Below, piece by piece: positions 1 to 13,400 of a stretch of DNA of 64,000 bases (the stretch's first letter is position 1; every line of letters starts with the position of its first letter). The notes beneath the pieces are model-generated. The model saw only the letters and a program-made list of their open reading frames with translations. It did no database searches and was not told where the DNA came from. Source of the stretch: Siniperca chuatsi (Eukaryota; Chordata; Actinopteri; Centrarchiformes; Sinipercidae); NCBI RefSeq assembly GCF_020085105.1, contig NC_058051.1, positions 22,565,955 to 22,629,954 of the forward strand, read 5' to 3'. A program made the translations under genes and the position numbers.

Positions 1-416
1 TATTTATATCCAAAAATTAATACAGATTTGTGAAGCAGAATGTTTTTTCTTCCTCTTTGCCCATTGATCATCTCACGACCCCTCAAATGTATCTTGTGAC
101 CCCTAGGTTAGGAATCACTGGACTAAACTATCTACCTGTATATAAAGTAGTTTAAACTAACAGTAAAATGCTGCTTACACACTGATGCATCAGTAGTAAC
201 AATCTAATAATGTTATATATGATAATATATCACTCACAGGGGCCATAATGAGTACTTTTACTGTTAATACTTAAAGGACTTTATGCTACTAATACTTCTG
301 TATTTTACTGAAGTAGGATTTTAAATGCAGGACCTTTACTTGTAAAAGAGTATTTTTACATTGTCGAATTTGTACTTCTACTCAAGTAAAAGATCTTAGT
401 ACTTCTTTCACCACTG
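1..416 (+). repeat. Interspersed fish repeat, 'tacttxtactcaagta...ccaccactg' family (family 1)
   Basis: The end near 330-416 (many TACTT/AAGTA runs, ending in TTCACCACTG) and the internal stretch near 130-270 match a very common percomorph interspersed repeat that occurs again at 24998-25690, 33545-33870, 43145-43306 and 54340-55088 in this window. It is probably a non-autonomous DNA element. It lies in the first large intron of the aquaporin gene. Confidence 0.7.
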
Positions 417-503
417 GCAACTGCTATGTTTCCATCAAGAAAAAGTCAATCAGAGAAAGAAAAATAACATTTTAAAATTAATGTGTGACTATGAGACATT
501 CAC

Positions 504-1306
504 CTGTGCCCCACTTATTTCTCCAAAGCAATGTCCCAGTGCAACAATCACTGCACCCACTGCCACTGCTGGGTACAGGGGTCCCCCAGGGGCCTCGCCA
601 GGGCCTGGCACAGAGGCACCCAGCACGGCGCTCACTAATACCAAGGTGCCGAGCAGCTCTGCCAGTATGGCACGCCAGAACTGCCGACTACGTAGCTCCT
701 CGGAGAAAGGGGACATAAACAAAGAGGGACCATATTTAGATCACCAAACATCTTTTTTTTATTTTGGGGTAGCTAAAAACAGAAAAACTTAATCAAACTA
801 ACTAGTGCTGGGATCCCTCATCAAACACATATTGATACAGTCACAAGCTTTTTATAGTCACAAAGCCTGATGAAGGCTGTATACTGTATGCTGACAATTA
901 TGTTTATCAATCTACTTCTTAAGACAGTCCTTCTACTGCTATCAAATGTCAAAGATGACACAAGTGATCTTAAATAACACTAAAAGAGACAATGACAACA
1001 CTTATTCTATCACCATATCTAACACAAACAAGTCAACTCCATGTCAGTAAGCTGTATTTCAACACTGTAACACATTGTGCTCTTGATAAAAGAAATGCAT
1101 CAATAGTCCCAAAATTACAACACTTCATAACCATCTGGCCTATAACAGTGTTGCTTTTGCTGCCATAAAAAAACACAAGCACTCCTTGGTGAAAGTGATG
1201 TTGGTTAAATTGGTTACTCTTTTGATTCAGGATCCTACAAGGGTAAATCATGACGGGTTTAAACGCTAAGGCAATAAAATATAATGTTTACCTCACGCCA
1301 CGTCAT
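504..1306 (-). CDS. Aquaporin (MIP family), 5' end only: first two coding exons
   Basis: The N-terminus of a major-intrinsic-protein water channel. Exon 504-698 encodes the first transmembrane helix (FWRAILAELLGTLVLV) and helix 2, and stops at the segment EISGAQ just before the expected first NPA box. The splice donor is CAG|gtgaat. The remaining exons lie beyond the left edge. Upstream, a 15-nt coding piece at 1292-1306 (MTWRE, donor GAG|gtaaac) joins in frame to the acceptor at 699-700, so the protein would begin MTWREELRSRQFWRA. A start inside the second exon (MFMSPFSEEL, from position 722) is possible but would read through the splice acceptor. The position next to baz2a matches that of MIP (AQP0) in mammals, but the sequence and the intron just before NPA differ from the AQP0 I know. 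A less-studied fish aquaporin such as an Aqp14-type is possible. Family sure, member unsure. Confidence 0.75.
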
Positions 1307-1326
1307 TTCCAATTCAGTGTTGTCCT

Positions 1327-1425
1327 CTATTTTATTTTTCGCTGTAGGTCCGTCTGTCCCTCTGCCTGTCCGTGCGTGTAGCTGTTGGGGTCTGAGGGCT
1401 TCAGGGTCTCTGCTACATCCCTCAT
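1327..1425 (-). other. Possible upstream ORF in the aquaporin 5' leader
   Basis: A 32-codon ORF starting at an ATG at 1423-1425 and ending at a TAG at 1327-1329. It lies about 20 nt before the proposed aquaporin start codon at 1304-1306. Whether it is transcribed depends on a leader exon reaching at least to position 1425, which I cannot show. No homology is recognised. Confidence 0.3.
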
Positions 1426-1849
1426 TAACTTGTAGAGTCTGAGAGGTCCTTTGATAAGAGCAGCCTCCCCCTCTCTCAGCCTCTCTCCCTCCTCACCCTC
1501 TCCTTACCCCACATCTCAGGCCCTATCAAGTCTTCCTGTGCACAAATATTAGTCAGTGCAAGAACATTGTATGTCTCTCCAAGGTTGTATGTATAGCACC
1601 TTCCCAATTTTCCTCCAACACATTGTACCGACCTTGAGCAATTTAATGCATCTTCAGAAAAAAACTACCAGGACCTTTCACTTATCTTTAAACTGAAGTG
1701 ATTGTGGCCACTTCAGAGGGTTGTACAATGTCTGGATGAATCAAATTCACAGCTGGTTGAAACATTGCAGTGAGGACTCAAGCTTGTAAGCCACTAAATC
1801 TGTCAGCATTAGTTTGGATGGCTTCATCATTTTGGCAAATGTCTGTCAG

Positions 1850-2290
1850 TGTACAACTTGTATGCTGCTAAACTGCCCTGTTGCTTGACCTACCTTAGTG
1901 CTACTGTTGTCCTGTTGCTCATATCTGTCTTTGCTTATGTCTGTTTTTGCAAAGCTGTTCTGTAATTTACTTTAATTTACTTTTCTGCTGTTGTTCATGT
2001 CTGCCCTTGCTTGTGTTTGTTGTGTTTGTCTTTGTTCTGTAGAAATTTAATTTGGTCTGCTTTTATTGCTGCTCATGTCTGTGTTCTGTTTTTACGGTAA
2101 CTGACATGCCTTACATCATTATTATTGTTTTAAACTTGTTTTTTTAAATTTTAGATTGACTTTAGGGTGCCAACTTCACACCTGGCCAGGGAATATGGAT
2201 GAAAATTAGCCTTTTGGCTAACTCTGGCATATTTACAGTAATGTTTACTAATATGCACTGTCCCTGACAAATAAACTGAATAGAATAGAA
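1850..2290 (+). repeat. LINE-like 3' tail
   Basis: A T-rich stretch ends with a block (GGCCAGGG...GATGAAAATTAGCC...TTGGCTAA...CACTGTCCCTGACAAATAAA) that I recognise as a recurring teleost non-LTR retrotransposon 3' end. A short AATAGAATAG run follows. No reverse-transcriptase reading frame remains. Confidence 0.55.
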
Positions 2291-2867
2291 AAAGAGGCCA
2301 ACTCGTATTTACAGAAATACATCAAATGGAATAGTCTCAAGGAGTATTGTATCCAAACCCCAAACTAGTATAAACAAGTGTTTACATTATTTTGTCTACC
2401 TATATTTTTCCCCAGTGGTGCCAGTTTTACACCCCAAAGTATGAATGTCCTTAACGTACGAGTCTAGTGACATTCTGTATTTTTCTTATTGTCAACAAAT
2501 CCCATGAAAAGACCAAAACCAACAATGAATTGATCCTACTAACAAGTATTCTTTGTGCAGCCAAAGCCTGATATTCCTCTGTGCGGTAGAGCTCCATTGT
2601 TGTACAAAAACTCTTTAAAAAAACATGAATGAGCCACACTGGCTGACATGTTCCTTCATTACAATGAACATGGGCACTGTAGTTTATTTTGAGTCAATCC
2701 CTCATACACCGTCCTGCTGCTGTAAATACTCACTAGAGCACCAAATGTGTATCAATCCACAGCTGAAAATATATCCCCAACATATGTACAATTTACTCCT
2801 TTTTTTAGTAATGTTTACTAAAAACTACAGTGCCCAGCAGGTAATTAGTTTGAATGAAACTATCTAA

Positions 2868-3024
2868 TAATAAACTAAGATGGTGAACATGGTAAACATT
2901 ATACCTGCAAAAAGTCAACAGCAACAGCATTGTCATTGTGAGTATGTTAGCATGTTAACATTAGTTTTTAGCTGTGCAGCTTCACGGAGCTGCTAGCGTA
3001 GCTGTAGACTCTTAGTCTTGTTTA
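2868..3024 (+). repeat. Interspersed fish repeat (family 4), fragment
   Basis: The segment 'aactaagatggtgaacatgg ... agcatgttaac ... gctgtagactcttag' matches, in reverse orientation, the larger copy at 52261-52752. It is a common short repeat of fish genomes. Confidence 0.6.
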
Positions 3025-5154
3025 ATATTTACTTCTTCAGTAGGAATCAATGGGTTTGAGGGTGAGTGCCATTGACAGGTTGGTAAACAAAAATATACAC
3101 TATCACCAGCCTTATCCTTTAACGACATGACACATATATGTACATACAAGAGTATCACATTAACATAACATAAAGGTGATTGTGGCTTGTCTTGTTTGTC
3201 TCCTGTTGGGTTGAACTGCGTTGACGTGTCCTAAGCACCTGGCCCCCATTACTGCTGCTCAGCCTGATTTTCATATCAATTATAGGAGAAAGGGGCCATT
3301 AGTGAGCAGAGAGGACCAGAGCAACAAGAACACACCACATCCTCTGCTTTGAAATGATCTGTTTGGTCATACATTGCATTTCAACATCAGATAAATATGG
3401 GCTAATATGACTTTTCCTTCTATCCTCTAATGCCTTATCTCCTGGAGGTTGATGAGGTTTTCAAAAGGTCCAGATTTGAAGTGAGATGGACTGACTTTCC
3501 ATGTTAAACGGCAGAAGAAATACAGTAATTATGTGAATAAAGTGAATAAAAGTAAAGTTAAAGGTAGAACCATATGTAAAACTGCCTGTTGTGTTATGTT
3601 AAACCCGAATATGTAGATGTAGATCCCAAATATGATATCCTCCCACACTCCTTTTTTTCCTTCCACAAACTAGTGGCGAGGTGCTGCTCTGATCACCATG
3701 GGGACAAACTCTTTCATGATGCTGTTGCCATAGAGCCTATTGTGATGCTGCATCTGTGCATGCTTTTAATTTTCACTCTTTGATATCAAACAAACACACA
3801 CCTTGTGAAGAATTCCTCTGTTTAACTAAAAACTGAGAATATTCACCTTGGTGATGTCGGCAATGTAACAAGTGCGTCATGACAGCTTTGCAACATCTGA
3901 ATATTGATGTTTCAAATGTGTTACTATGTTATTTTTTTTATTTACAAAAATATATATATATATGTTTTAGCAGCAGAATAGAGGCAGCTGACATGATGGT
4001 TGGTTCGTTGTGATATGGAGATGTTTGGAGTCCCAACTGATTCTCCTGATCCTCCAGGCATCAGGGGCCCTCAATTTGGCAGACCGAGTCTAGAATGAAC
4101 TGGTTGGTTGGTTTGGGGGGACGGGTGGGTGTTGCGGTGTGCCCCATTATGCCGTGGATTACCCCCTCCTCTCCACTGCAACTGTTAAACAGTTATCCCC
4201 CCTTTTGTGGGGCTAAGCCTAACTGTGTGGAGCGGGAAGGGGGGGGGGGCACACTGGAACCCGCTGGCGTGGGGAGTTTTCAGCCCCCACCGCCCAGAGT
4301 GCTGACACTGACACAATTTCACACACACACAAATATACACACACTCACACAAAGTGCCAGCTAAGGGATTTGAGAGAGCAATAGAGGGTAAAGGTAGAGA
4401 TGCACTAAAAGACAATACACACATTTTGATTGTTTTGAGTATATCCTTTTTTTTTGGATGCTTTGTAGATTTAAGTGAATATAAGTGTATGTGAGTGTGT
4501 TGTACTTGAGTCTCTACCACTGTAGAGCAGCTGGGAGTGATGGCAGGACGTTCCCAGCAGCATGTGCCTCAGACAGGACTCTCCAGGGAGCTGCAGAGCC
4601 CCTCCCAAATACTTCAGCATGTTTCCACCGCGGTTAAGGACTCTTTCCACTCTTAAATGTGACACATTGCAGTGGGCTTGTCTTGTGATATACAGTGAGT
4701 TTAAGTAGAGGTATGAGGTCAGCAGGTGGCGTGTGAAGGACGTGTAAGACCATTTGTAAAATGTTCACCTGCCAATAAATCCAAAGAAAAGTAGTTGTAT
4801 TTATTGCAATTACACAATTAGCAGGAATATTAAAGAACCTGTCAGCACACTGTAAATGCAGCATGAACTTTACTCTCAGAAATATTTAACAAATACTAGT
4901 GTCTCATATCAGTATATGGTACTGAAATGTGGGAGCGATAACCACTTAATTACACTGGAACATATCAAAAACACAATATAAATTCAAAAAGTTGATCTTT
5001 CATTCTTATAAAGTGTAATATACAGGCTGTCAGTCAGGTTGTTTAAATGGTATGTCAACTGTATCTGGTATCAATGAGTCCACAAGGGCTGTCTATCTAT
5101 ATAAGTATATTCACTTGACCGTAATGCTTGTAATTCTCATTCATATCCATTTCT

Positions 5155-5384
5155 AGGGCTACAACTAAGGATTTATTTTTATTATTTTTAGTCTGTAAAA
5201 TGTCAGAAAATAGTGTAAAAATCACAATTTCTCAAAGTCTATTGTGATGAAAAGCTGCAAATTCTCACATAGGAGCTGGAACCAGGTAATGTTTGGCAAT
5301 TTTGCTTGAAAAATAAAACAATCAATTATCACAATAGTTGATTAATTTCGAATTGATTACTCAACTAACCGTTGTTCAAGAGTT
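5155..5384 (+). repeat. Short inverted-repeat element (family 2)
   Basis: It begins GGGCTACAACTAA and carries the internal motifs CAGAAAATAGTG, AGCTGGAACCA and CAATAGTTGATTAAT. These are diagnostic of a short element with ends of the type AGGGCTGCAACTAA...GTTGCAGCTCT. Seven other copies or fragments occur in the window (20171, 32025, 47050, 54495, 56895, 57506, 58520). Confidence 0.65.
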
Positions 5385-5734
5385 GTATTAATTTGCTGTA
5401 AAAAGCGCACAAATTATTTAAACCAAAACTGTTAATGGCACTAGATCTGCTCCTGATAAGAGTTTATTAGCCTTGTGCAGTATATCCATCTATTTCTCTA
5501 ATCCTGTTCAGATTCTGAAGCCTTGCCAGTCTATCGCAAGTCTAACACACACAGATAAACAAAACATCCAGTTATTGGCAATTTAGAATCACCAAATGAC
5601 CTAACCTGCATGTCTTTGGACTGTAGGAGGAAATGGGAATACATAATTTTGGAAACCCCCAAGTTTAAGAGAAACATGGAGAACACACACAAAGAAAAGA
5701 TTCAGATATAAGGCCAAAGAGAAAAAAAATACTC

Positions 5735-7446
5735 TCTACTAGATGTGGTTTTTATTCAACTCACAGTACATTCTACAGATGCACACGTGTTACATCACCT
5801 TAATACAACAGAGTTTTGTAATACCTCCTCTTAAAAATGATGAATTGGTCCTAAAAATATAAAGGAACAAATTTAAAGTCACCAAAACTGTACATTATTA
5901 AAAATTCACTTAACACCACATTTGGTTTTCATGTTTTTTTTTTTTTTGAAAAATCGTCTGTCCCTTTAAGAGTAATAAGGAACATCAAAGTTTATTTCCT
6001 ATCAATGGATTTGAGTTCAGTGTAAGAAACATGTTTAAATAAAACCCAGACTGAGTCATCCCGTCGCCTTCAGAGTACGCCAACCACATCGTACATTGGC
6101 CCTTGTACAGCACAAAAATCAATAAAAAGGAATGTAAAACAGAAAACCAGGCAGAAATGTGCCCAGTACCTCATTATCAATTCTAGTCTTTAAAATGGAA
6201 GGATTTTAGCCTTGCACATAACCACCTTCAGATGTTTTCGCCTGGTTAGATGGGCTACAGACAAGCAAAAGTATCAGTGTCATTTTCAACATGCATCAAT
6301 TGCAGTTTTGAAGCTGCAAACACCATCTTCTCTTGTAGCAATTTTATATTATATAAGAGCAAACTTTCAGTGCGAGCTGTGTGTTGCAGTAGCATCCTTT
6401 CAGTTGTATAGTTTATGACACACATCTGGTGTGACTAGCTGATTATTTACTCTTAACAAGAGGGACAGTGAAATATAAGAGTCTAAACCCAGACTAACAC
6501 TAAAAAAAATCCTCCAGTTTCAGAAATCAGTGTCTTTCACACAGCAGCAGAAGGTGGGTATGTGTGTGAAATCGTGTGCATGTTTGTGTGAGTGTGTTGG
6601 TAAAAACTGTGTATGTGTGCGTGCAAGACTTTAAGTGGAGGTTATACAACGTCTACTCGTGACAGTCCAAGAACAGATTCCTTTTAGTTTAACTGGCCTT
6701 TTCATAAATCATCTAGACATCTCTATAAGGTAATCTGTACACATTCACTACAAGCTATTGCTATTAAATAATCCCAGCTATTGTAATCTTTATATATATT
6801 TATATATAGAATATATAATAAAAATATATTGAGCAAAAAAATTACTTCTAGGCATAAGACCACGTTACATTACGTTTCCATTGAACAGGTAAGAAATGGC
6901 CCAAGCTCTGTGAAGTTTTGATCCATTTTGTTGTCGAGCGGTGCTAAACAGGTCCAGTATGCAGCAGTTAGGCTGCAATAGTGTGATCAGTCCCTGACCT
7001 TCTGCGTGAGTCTGAGAGCCGAAACACCCAGGGCCTGAGACCGTGTCATCGCCCCGCAGCAGGGCTTGACCAAAGGCCTCGCTACGACATGGGGCTTGTG
7101 AAAGGACGTGACAGGAGAACGCAAACAGGAGATGAGGTGCTGAGGTGAAGATGAGGAGACACAAGAGGAGGAAGGAAAAATGAAGAGAGACATGTTCTCA
7201 CTCTCTGTGATGGGGAATGGTTACAAGTTTAAGCCAGTTCAGCTGTGGGCCTGGAAAAGATTAGGCCAGTAGAGGAAACAATAACAGACAAATAGCCAAA
7301 ATCTATACATATATACCTATACATGAGAGAATACACATTGCTGGAAGAACCTCCAGACAGTCTTAGCGGTAATGGAGAGTGTGACTGGGACGGTGAAAGC
7401 ACCAACAGTATACAGCCCCACCATCAGGGGGAAACGTCGAAGGCTC
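5735..7446 (-). other. baz2a: baz2a 3' untranslated region (inferred)
   Basis: A contiguous region after the baz2a stop codon, ending near the AATAAA at 5751. It contains a GT-rich tract (about 6555-6630) and a TATATA-rich patch (about 6790-6830). No splice-compatible coding segment was found. The minus-strand ORFs at 6865-7193 have no family resemblance. Confidence 0.5.
5751..5756 (-). terminator. baz2a: Likely baz2a poly(A) signal
   Basis: An AATAAA on the minus strand (tttatt on plus), about 1.7 kb past the baz2a stop, with no intervening gene. The 3' UTR would then run from 7446 to about 5735. Other AT-rich hexamers lie nearby, so alternative ends are possible. Confidence 0.45.
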
Positions 7447-10400
7447 CTATTTGTCTTTATTTGAGTAGAACTCCGCCCAGCGGCTCTCAAAGAAACGCCT
7501 CATGGAGTGTCCAGCCATCCCCACCTCTGACGTGTCCTCATTGAACAGCTCACAGTTGTTGAAGACAAGCTGAGCGTCTGCCGCAAACTCCTCACAGCTG
7601 CAGTACCTGAGACAAGGAGGACAACAGAGGAGAGAAGAGACTGATATTAAAAAAAGTACCAGAGACGGACACAGAGGCGGCTGGAGAGCCTCTTTTTCAG
7701 GACTGGATGATAAGAGTTAGGAAAAGTCACTGCATATGAAAGAATGTCATATAGGATTAACAGGAGAGAAGAATATTCCCTCAAATACAGCATGTACTGT
7801 ATATTTCTTTTATAAATGTGTAAGTAGACAACAACCAGCCAATCCTATGGACCAAGTAATCAACAGTTCCATATGCAAACACACCTGGGAAGGGGTGGGG
7901 GAAAGAAAATGTATTATTAAGGTGCATCTCCCTACACCAGCCGTGCCTGAGATAGACCTTGTCCAGAATCGGGCCAAAGTGCGCCGTGAAACTATCAGAA
8001 AATAATGTTTTATTTCTCTGATTTACTGCTTTGGCCTTTCTAACGCCGCTACCTCTCCATTTATTTTATTGCTTGCTCGACCACCACTGCTCCCTCTCTC
8101 ACTCGCTCAAGACACACCTTCAAGCGGGTGTCCCTGTTGTAATGGAGATGCGAATCCCTGCCGCGCTGGGCTGACGCACTGAGTCAAACCGAGCCAAGCC
8201 AGCACATGTGCATGGAAAAGGGCTTTAAGTATTTTGTGGTATGTAGAGTCTGATTATGAAAGCATTTTCAAGATTGTATTGTGATTGTGTACTGGATATT
8301 TGCCTTATTTATTGTTATTTTGAGAATTAATGTTTTCTATAGAAACTGGGTGGGTTTCAGTAAAAATATCTTTTGTACTTTGGATGATATTTGTGATGTA
8401 TTTACCTATTTTTTCTACTAATTGTTTTTTTGTTAGCTTATTGTTAGTCCCGCTTTTATCTGTTACCCACTGATAATTGTTTTTAAATTTTATTGGGTAA
8501 GTTGAGGGGAATTCGCCTTAATAATTTAATTTCCCCCGCCCCTTCCCAAGTGTTGACAGTTTGCGGGAGGTGTCTCCTTCAGAGAGGAAAATTAGGTAAC
8601 ATGTGACGCAGTGAACCTTCAACTAGAGCTAATAAATAAAGAAGAAATGAAACATGTAGCATGATCCGCTCTTACCCTCCCTGTAGCAGTCTCTCTCTCA
8701 TGGTGAGGAAGTCCATGGGGCTCTTGATGATGCGGCGGTAGCCTGGCACCAGTCGGGGGTTGACGGGTTCAAGGAATGGCCAGGCATCAGCATGCGCTTC
8801 CATCTCCATTAGAATGATCCTGGCAGGAAATAAAATAAAATAATTAACACAAAGCAGTTTGACATAACTGCCAAAACAACTGTCACCCTGTAGTCGTAAT
8901 TTCTTTAAAATACTGTTGTGTAACATTAATAAGATCATTCTGTGTGTGAATAGCTCGACAGCGATGAAGGCAGGACTCACTCGCAAAAGGTGAGGTCAGG
9001 CTGGTTGCGGGTTGTCATGCGACGACGTTTAGCGGCAGCGGCACCTCCTTCTCCAGAGTTACGGGAAGATGATGAGGAGGGTGCCACAGTGTCCTTGTAC
9101 CGCGTTGCCATGCCACCACTACGTCGTGTTATCGTCTCATCTTCAGAGCTGTCGTCTTCATATCTTCTCTTCTTCACCCTGGTTCTCTTTTTGCACGAGC
9201 GCGGTGAATCACTTTCCTCCTGGGAGGAATAAGGAAGCAGATTGTGTTGAATGTATTAGAGAACAAATTACTTGGAAGGAAACAATTGCTGCAAAATGCT
9301 CTTAGATTTAAAATGGCCCTAATTTTCCCTATAAGTTCAGTTTGAAGTTCTTTCTTAGTCAAGATTCACAGGACGGGTTCTGACCTGGGCAACACAGGTA
9401 GGACAAAACCAGTCTCCCTCTGGCACCTGGGTGATTTTGGGCCTCAGGCAGTACATGTGGCAGCCACGATCACAACCGTCACACAGCAACAGGCAATCAT
9501 CATTGTCTCCCTTCCTGCAAACCTGGCACGTCTAGTTAAAAAGCGATCAGAGAAAAAAAAATCCTTATTGTTAAAATTACAACAAATTTTAATTTGGTGT
9601 TGATTTTTTGTGTTACTTTTTTTTTTGGAGCACACTGCACAAAGTAAGTACACCAGGGTCCAAGAACAATCTTGCGAGATAGATAGAGAAGTTACATACC
9701 ACTTTAGTCACAGATCTCTCCCAAGCAATGGCCTTCTCCAGCTGAAGTAAACACAGACAGACCTGGGGAGCGCTGCGGCAGCGATCCAGAGCCTGTCGCC
9801 ATGTTCGTAGTCGAGATGTGATCTCACTTTCCAGACTGGAAAATCAGAAATGTATAAAAAAAAAAAATATATAAGGTTAAAAACATAAAACAAAACAAAC
9901 TCATCCTCCTGCACTCCAAACAAAGCCAGTTCTTCTCACCTGATGACATCCATGGGATGCTCTTCTCCTGGGGTAGGGGTGAGAGGAGCGAGGCGCATCA
10001 CTTCGGCTGGATTCCAGAGCGGCTCCTTCAGGTAGCGTCTCTCTATGTTTCGCTCAAGGTTTGCCAACCTCAGCACGGCCAAGTCCACCGGGTGTGTGGC
10101 GATACGTGGCAGACCAGACCACTCCTTCTTAGTTCGCACAATCCAGTCATCTTGCGGGTCGGCATCATGTTCATAGTATTGGAGGTCATCACGTGTGGAG
10201 TCTGGATCTGGAATTGTGTAGGGCTTAAGAAGGGGGCAGAGTCGAGACAGGGAGAGTTTAAGTATCAGTGATGGAGATAACTAAACAGGACTTATGCACA
10301 ACTTAATTCTTCCAAGACTAAAGCATTGTGAGGAATTGTTTTATCAAGTGTTTTAATGGTTACCTGAAATTCTGCCATCGGTGTCTCTGTGTTAGATTCA

Positions 10401-13400
10401 GCATCATTAATTGCGATCTGAGGAAGTGCCTTAAAGAAACACAAAAAGGAGATGTAATGAGTTTTTACTACTTCCCATATGAGTCTATTGATTGCTTTTC
10501 ATATTGTTGTGAATAGGACACACACACACACACCTCTCAGCAATTTGTTGCACATTTAAGTGCATTTATTTAAGTATTTTTTGGTATTTATTTTGACCAT
10601 AGAGAGATGAAAGTAAATAAGAGGAGAGACTTGAACCGAGGACGTTTGTTCGTTGGTTAATTTTTCCAACCATTTCCTACCTGTTTCAATGACTTTCAAG
10701 GTTTGATACATGCAAATCTAAATATTATCTGGGCTGCTCTCGTCTCTTAGAATCACATTAAAAAGCCACTCATTTATCTTTTTATTGGAGTTTAAAAAAA
10801 TCATCACTTTTAATTTCACTTTAACTCAACTTGATTTGTAGCTGTTGTTTTGACATATTTGAATTAAATCAGATGATGCATAATAGTGACACACAGAAAG
10901 TGAGGTAAATTCTTACCTTGAGATGGAGATCAGCGGCAATGACCCGCTGCTCCAGGTCCTCCACCCACTGTAGGACGCTGATGTCAGCCTCCATTGCTTT
11001 CTCTTGTACTTGCCAGGGCTGCTGCAAAGCCTCTACTAGCACATCCTTCTCCTCTACCTTCAACTCAAACATAGGGTCTAGCCAGAAAGAACACAAGAAC
11101 AGTTGTAAGGAGAAAATGTGGCAACAGGGGTAGGAAAAAATGATGCTGCACTATAATGTCAAGTCAAAAAAATGTATTTGGACAGAGTTAAAATGCTGAG
11201 CGTCAAATTCCACTACACAACTGAGATATACAAACAACACTCACCGTCGATAGGTTTGGTGCACATCTCAGCTAAGCTCTCCATGTGTTTGGCCAAATGC
11301 TTATGGAGCACCTTCTCCCTGATGCCCCTTGGATGAAGGGCCTGTAAGGTGCTATACAGTTCCTCTGGACCCTTGATCCACCACCAGCCACGCACCATTG
11401 CTGGAAAAGAAAGGTAAGCATTACACAACACATTAAAAATAAGAAAAATACAGACTCTACTTAACTTGTGTTTTTCAATGAGAACAACACAATAAATGAA
11501 CATGATATATACATTTACAAGCCAAGGGGTTTGTACTGTCCAGGATCAGCTCTCAACTGTCTAATAGGTTAGGAATTGTTAAATGTGGCAGCAGTCAAAA
11601 GAATTTAAAGGGAAAAAATACATTTCTCAGACTTCAGGCTCAAAATTGTAACACCCTTTTTAACCAGATACTACTTACATGCTGGTATGGGCTTGACGAC
11701 CAGTTGTGTGAAGTACTGCTGCTCAAGCTCTTGGAACACAGAGTTGGGAGGTCGGCCACGGCGCTTGGCTGCAGCTCCTCTTGGCCCTCTGCGGGCAGGA
11801 CTACTGCCTCTGCTACCTCTCCTCCGCCGGCGAGCTGGCCTGGTGGGGGTAGTCAGGGCAGGAGTGGCAGCAGGAATGGGAGCTGGAAGAACCTGGGGGG
11901 GTGCTGGTGGGGCATTAACAGTAGGGGGGATGTCCTGTGGTGTTGCTGGGGTCACAGGGTCAGCAGGAGCCAGGCCGGGCAAGAGCGGGTCCGGCTGAAG
12001 GTTGGGCAGAGATTATTTATTTATACACCATACAGACGACTCAAAGTGCAGTATTAAAAGCAAAAGTAAATGTATTTGTAGTTATGATTGTGGTGGCAAA
12101 CCTGCATGAGTGGAGCAGCAAGTGAGGGCAGAGCACTCAGGATCTGAGGGAGGAGTTTAGGGGGTGAGGTGGGTATCTGGGGCTCGGTCACAGAGTTATT
12201 GTCACACGGTTGTTTGGGGAGCAGGTTGAACCACTGCCCCTGTTTTTCTGCCATCTCCTTCACACTCTCCTCTGGTCGATTACCCTCTGGAGCGTCCCCT
12301 GCTGCTGAGCATGTGCCGTTGGTCACTGCTTCTTGTGATTGGCTGAGCCAGCTCTGGAAAGCAGTCTGTGTCAGGTCTTGTGTGCCACTGTTCGGTGATC
12401 GCGGGCCTTCTTCACCCCCAGACCTGACACTACTTCGACGCCGGCGGCGAATCTTTGCCGTGCGGAGGTGAAGTTCCACTTCTGGTTTGATTTTTCGGGG
12501 GCGTCCTCGTCCTCTTGGCCTGCTCATGAGGGATGCAGTGCCAGGGAGGGGGTCCTCCTCTGGAGACGAAGTCTGGGCCTGGGCAGGGGTAGCAGAGAAA
12601 GGAGAGGAAGGTAGAGTAGGAGGGGGAGTGGTAGGCATGGGGGTCTCCTCAACTTTGGGCTCCTTTTTGAGGAAGGTGACAGGAACCTCAGCTACAAGGA
12701 CATCTCCAGAAGCTGCATGATAGAAATGTAAGGAAAGTTTAGATGAAGGGGTTTGTAAAAAAAAAAAAAGTATAAAAATGGGAGCGATGCCACTTCTTTA
12801 AAATTTATTCTAAGACTCACTCAACAACTCTTCCGGTCCCTCGACCAAAATTCCTCCGAGGTGAGGTAGGGCGAGGTATCTGCGCCGGTAACGGTCCTGG
12901 CCCAGCAATGTGGCCCGCATTGAATGAGACGACTGTAGCAGCTTTTTACGGAAAAATGCTTGCCGCTGTGGAGATCCAAAAGCAGAGGAATATTTAATAT
13001 AGAGCAACATAAATGTATAACACGCTGTGTCTGTGTAGCATCAGGTTTACCTTGGTTAGCTTATCTATCTGCCTTTCAAGCTCTGGAATGCTAGCAGTGG
13101 TAGGGCTCTCACTCTGTAACAGAAAAGATATAAATTAAATGTAGGAATAAACCATTTCTAATACTGAAACAAAAAAAAAAACACTATAACAGATATGTAC
13201 ATCACTGAGTTTGGGCTCTTCTTTGCGTGCACGGCGGTTGCCTCTCTCTACAGCTAGGCCACTCTCCTCCATACTGAGGTTTTCTTCCTCGGCCACTCTG
13301 GCACTGCGCCTCCTCTCCTCAAAACACAGCTCTTCCTCCGAGCGTCCTGTACGACGCGCTAGTGCCGCCTTCAGTCTGCAAGGGAGAAAACAATCAGGAT

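Larger units (their letters stand above)
1307..5734. other. Intergenic spacer between the aquaporin and baz2a
   Basis: No convincing coding exon was found. It holds the presumed aquaporin promoter/leader (about 1307-1560), a LINE-like 3' tail (about 1850-2290), a family-4 repeat (2868-3024), a CA-rich tract (4318-4352), a family-2 element (5155-5384) and unassigned AT-rich DNA. A G/C-balanced stretch around 3170-3350 looks less repetitive but I cannot assign it. Confidence 0.6.

Noticed and set aside
3589-4864. Short ORFs in the aquaporin-baz2a spacer
   Set aside because: None shows family similarity or consistent splice sites. Several are low-complexity (CA- or G-rich).
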